Origin: UBA1413 sp037447215 | GTDB taxonomy: Bacteria; Bacteroidota; Bacteroidia; Bacteroidales; Prolixibacteraceae | Direction: 5' to 3' | Length of the DNA stretch: 7,639 nucleotides | Assembly (NCBI GenBank): GCA_037447215.1 | Contig: JBBIHB010000079.1 | Span: 1-7,639, forward strand | Part shown: piece by piece, positions 6,812-7,639 of the stretch | Layout: each line of letters opens with the position of its first letter | How positions within the stretch are numbered: the stretch's first letter is position 1 | Made by a program: the position numbers and the translations under genes | Notes under the pieces: generated by a model | Told to the model about the DNA's origin: nothing | Seen by the model: the letters and a program-made list of their open reading frames with translations, nothing else | Database searches by the model: none

Positions 6812-7639
6812 ATGGATCATTCATTTCTGGCATTCGATATCGGTGCTTCGAGCGGAAGGGCTATCCTGGGTACCCTGATAGGCAATAAACTATTGCTCAG
6901 GGAGGTGCATCGTTTCCCGAATCAGATGATGTACCTGCACGGGCATCATTTCTGGAACGTTTATAATTTGTTTGGCGAACTGAAAGCGGGCCTGGCAAAA
7001 TGTGTCCGCGAATTGGGCATTCAACCCCTTTCGATCGGGATTGATACCTGGGGCGTTGATTACGGATTGGTTTCTGATGATGGCTTCCTTTCAGGACTTC
7101 CGTTTGCATATCGTGATCACCGCACCGATCAAGCCATGAATGATTTTTTCAAAGTCATGAGCGAGAAAGAAACCTACCGTTTGACGGGGTTACAATTTAT
7201 GCAGTTTAACACATTGTTTCAATTGTTTGCATCGGTGAGGGGCGGCTACAGCGGTCTTAAAACAGCCAAAAGCCTATTGTTTACCCCTGATCTGCTGAAT
7301 TTTATGTTTACAGGTATCAGGAGGAACGAATACACCATTGCCAGTACGTCGGCCATGCTGAAACCCGGGAAAGCAGAGTTTGAACCTTTGCTATTCGAAG
7401 CTGCCGGAATTCCTAATGGAGGAACTTGTGCATCCGGGAACAGCTTTAGGTCCCCTGCTTTCTGAAGTATGCCAGGAAACCGGTTCTGTACCAATTCCGT
7501 GCATTGCAGTGGCCTCTCACGACACAGCTTCGGCGGTAGCTTCGGTCCCGGCAAAAGGGAAAAACTGGGCATATATCAGTTCAGGCACATGGTCGCTGCT
7601 GGGAATTGAATGCCCTGTACCCCTGGTTTCGGAGAAAAC
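6812..7639 (+). pseudogene. rhaB: rhaB, L-rhamnulokinase: interrupted by a frameshift and cut by the window end
   Basis: Rhamnulokinase phosphorylates L-rhamnulose to L-rhamnulose 1-phosphate using ATP in the cytoplasm. The first 201 residues read as a FGGY-type sugar kinase of the RhaB group: FDIGASSGR (8-16, phosphate-binding), IDTWGVDYG (77-85), YRDHRT (100-105), FNTLFQL (132-138) and TPDLLNFMFTG (158-168). After GIP (codon at 7412) the frame runs into unrelated sequence and stops at 7463-7465. RhaB homology continues in frame 3 from the ATG at 7416: MEELVHPGTALGPLL, then ASHDTASAV and SSGTWSLLGIE (second phosphate motif, 7578-7604), open to the window edge. One extra A at 7415/7416 explains the break: removing it joins GIP to MEEL. 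The window holds about 275 of the usual roughly 480-490 residues. Because it is a single event in otherwise well-conserved sequence, it may be a recent mutation or a sequencing error; if the latter, this is an ordinary rhaB. In many Bacteroidota rhaB heads a rhamnose operon, which would lie to the right. Confidence 0.85.

Noticed and set aside
7405..7425. Programmed ribosomal frameshift in rhaB
   Set aside because: There is no slippery heptamer or downstream structure evident, and rhamnulokinases are not known to use one. A 1-nt insertion or sequence error is simpler.

Overview
The window looks like chromosomal DNA from a member of the Bacteroidota, most likely a Bacteroidales or Marinilabiliales-like lineage. 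Three things point there: a DUF5686-type outer-membrane protein at the left edge, AT-rich intergenic stretches containing TAnnTTTG (-7) promoter elements in place of E. coli-type -35/-10 boxes, and start codons without a clear Shine-Dalgarno sequence. No rRNA, tRNA, CRISPR array, insertion sequence or phage gene was seen.

Layout from left to right. (1) 2-1285 (+): the C-terminal half of a DUF5686 outer-membrane protein, cut by the window start. (2) 1286-1491: a short intergenic region with a three-copy octamer repeat and a probable promoter. (3) 1492-2112 (+): a cysteine-rich YkgJ-family protein. (4) 2090-4486 (-): a complete class A penicillin-binding protein (PBP1A type) whose 3' end overlaps the YkgJ gene tail to tail by 23 bp. 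(5) 4487-4656: a divergent promoter region. (6) 4657-5492 (+): a decayed gene for a secreted sugar phosphate isomerase/epimerase-like TIM-barrel protein, with five in-frame stops and one frameshift but a well-preserved promoter. (7) 5493-5668: a convergent intergenic region with a perfect 10-bp inverted repeat that may be a terminator. (8) 5669-6610 (-): an intact, probably Tat-exported protein of the same TIM-barrel superfamily. (9) 6611-6811: a divergent intergenic region with an inverted repeat and a possible rhaB promoter. (10) 6812-7639 (+): the start of rhaB (L-rhamnulokinase), apparently interrupted by a 1-nt insertion near 7415 and then cut by the window end.

Functionally, the left part is cell envelope (outer-membrane barrel, peptidoglycan synthase) and the right part is sugar metabolism (two isomerase/epimerase-like proteins and the rhamnulokinase). 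The right part shows gene decay: one gene is clearly dead and a second carries a single frameshift, which could be a real lesion or a sequence error. I found no convincing new multi-gene system. The most notable observations are the transcription-competent pseudogene beside a living relative and the interrupted rhaB.
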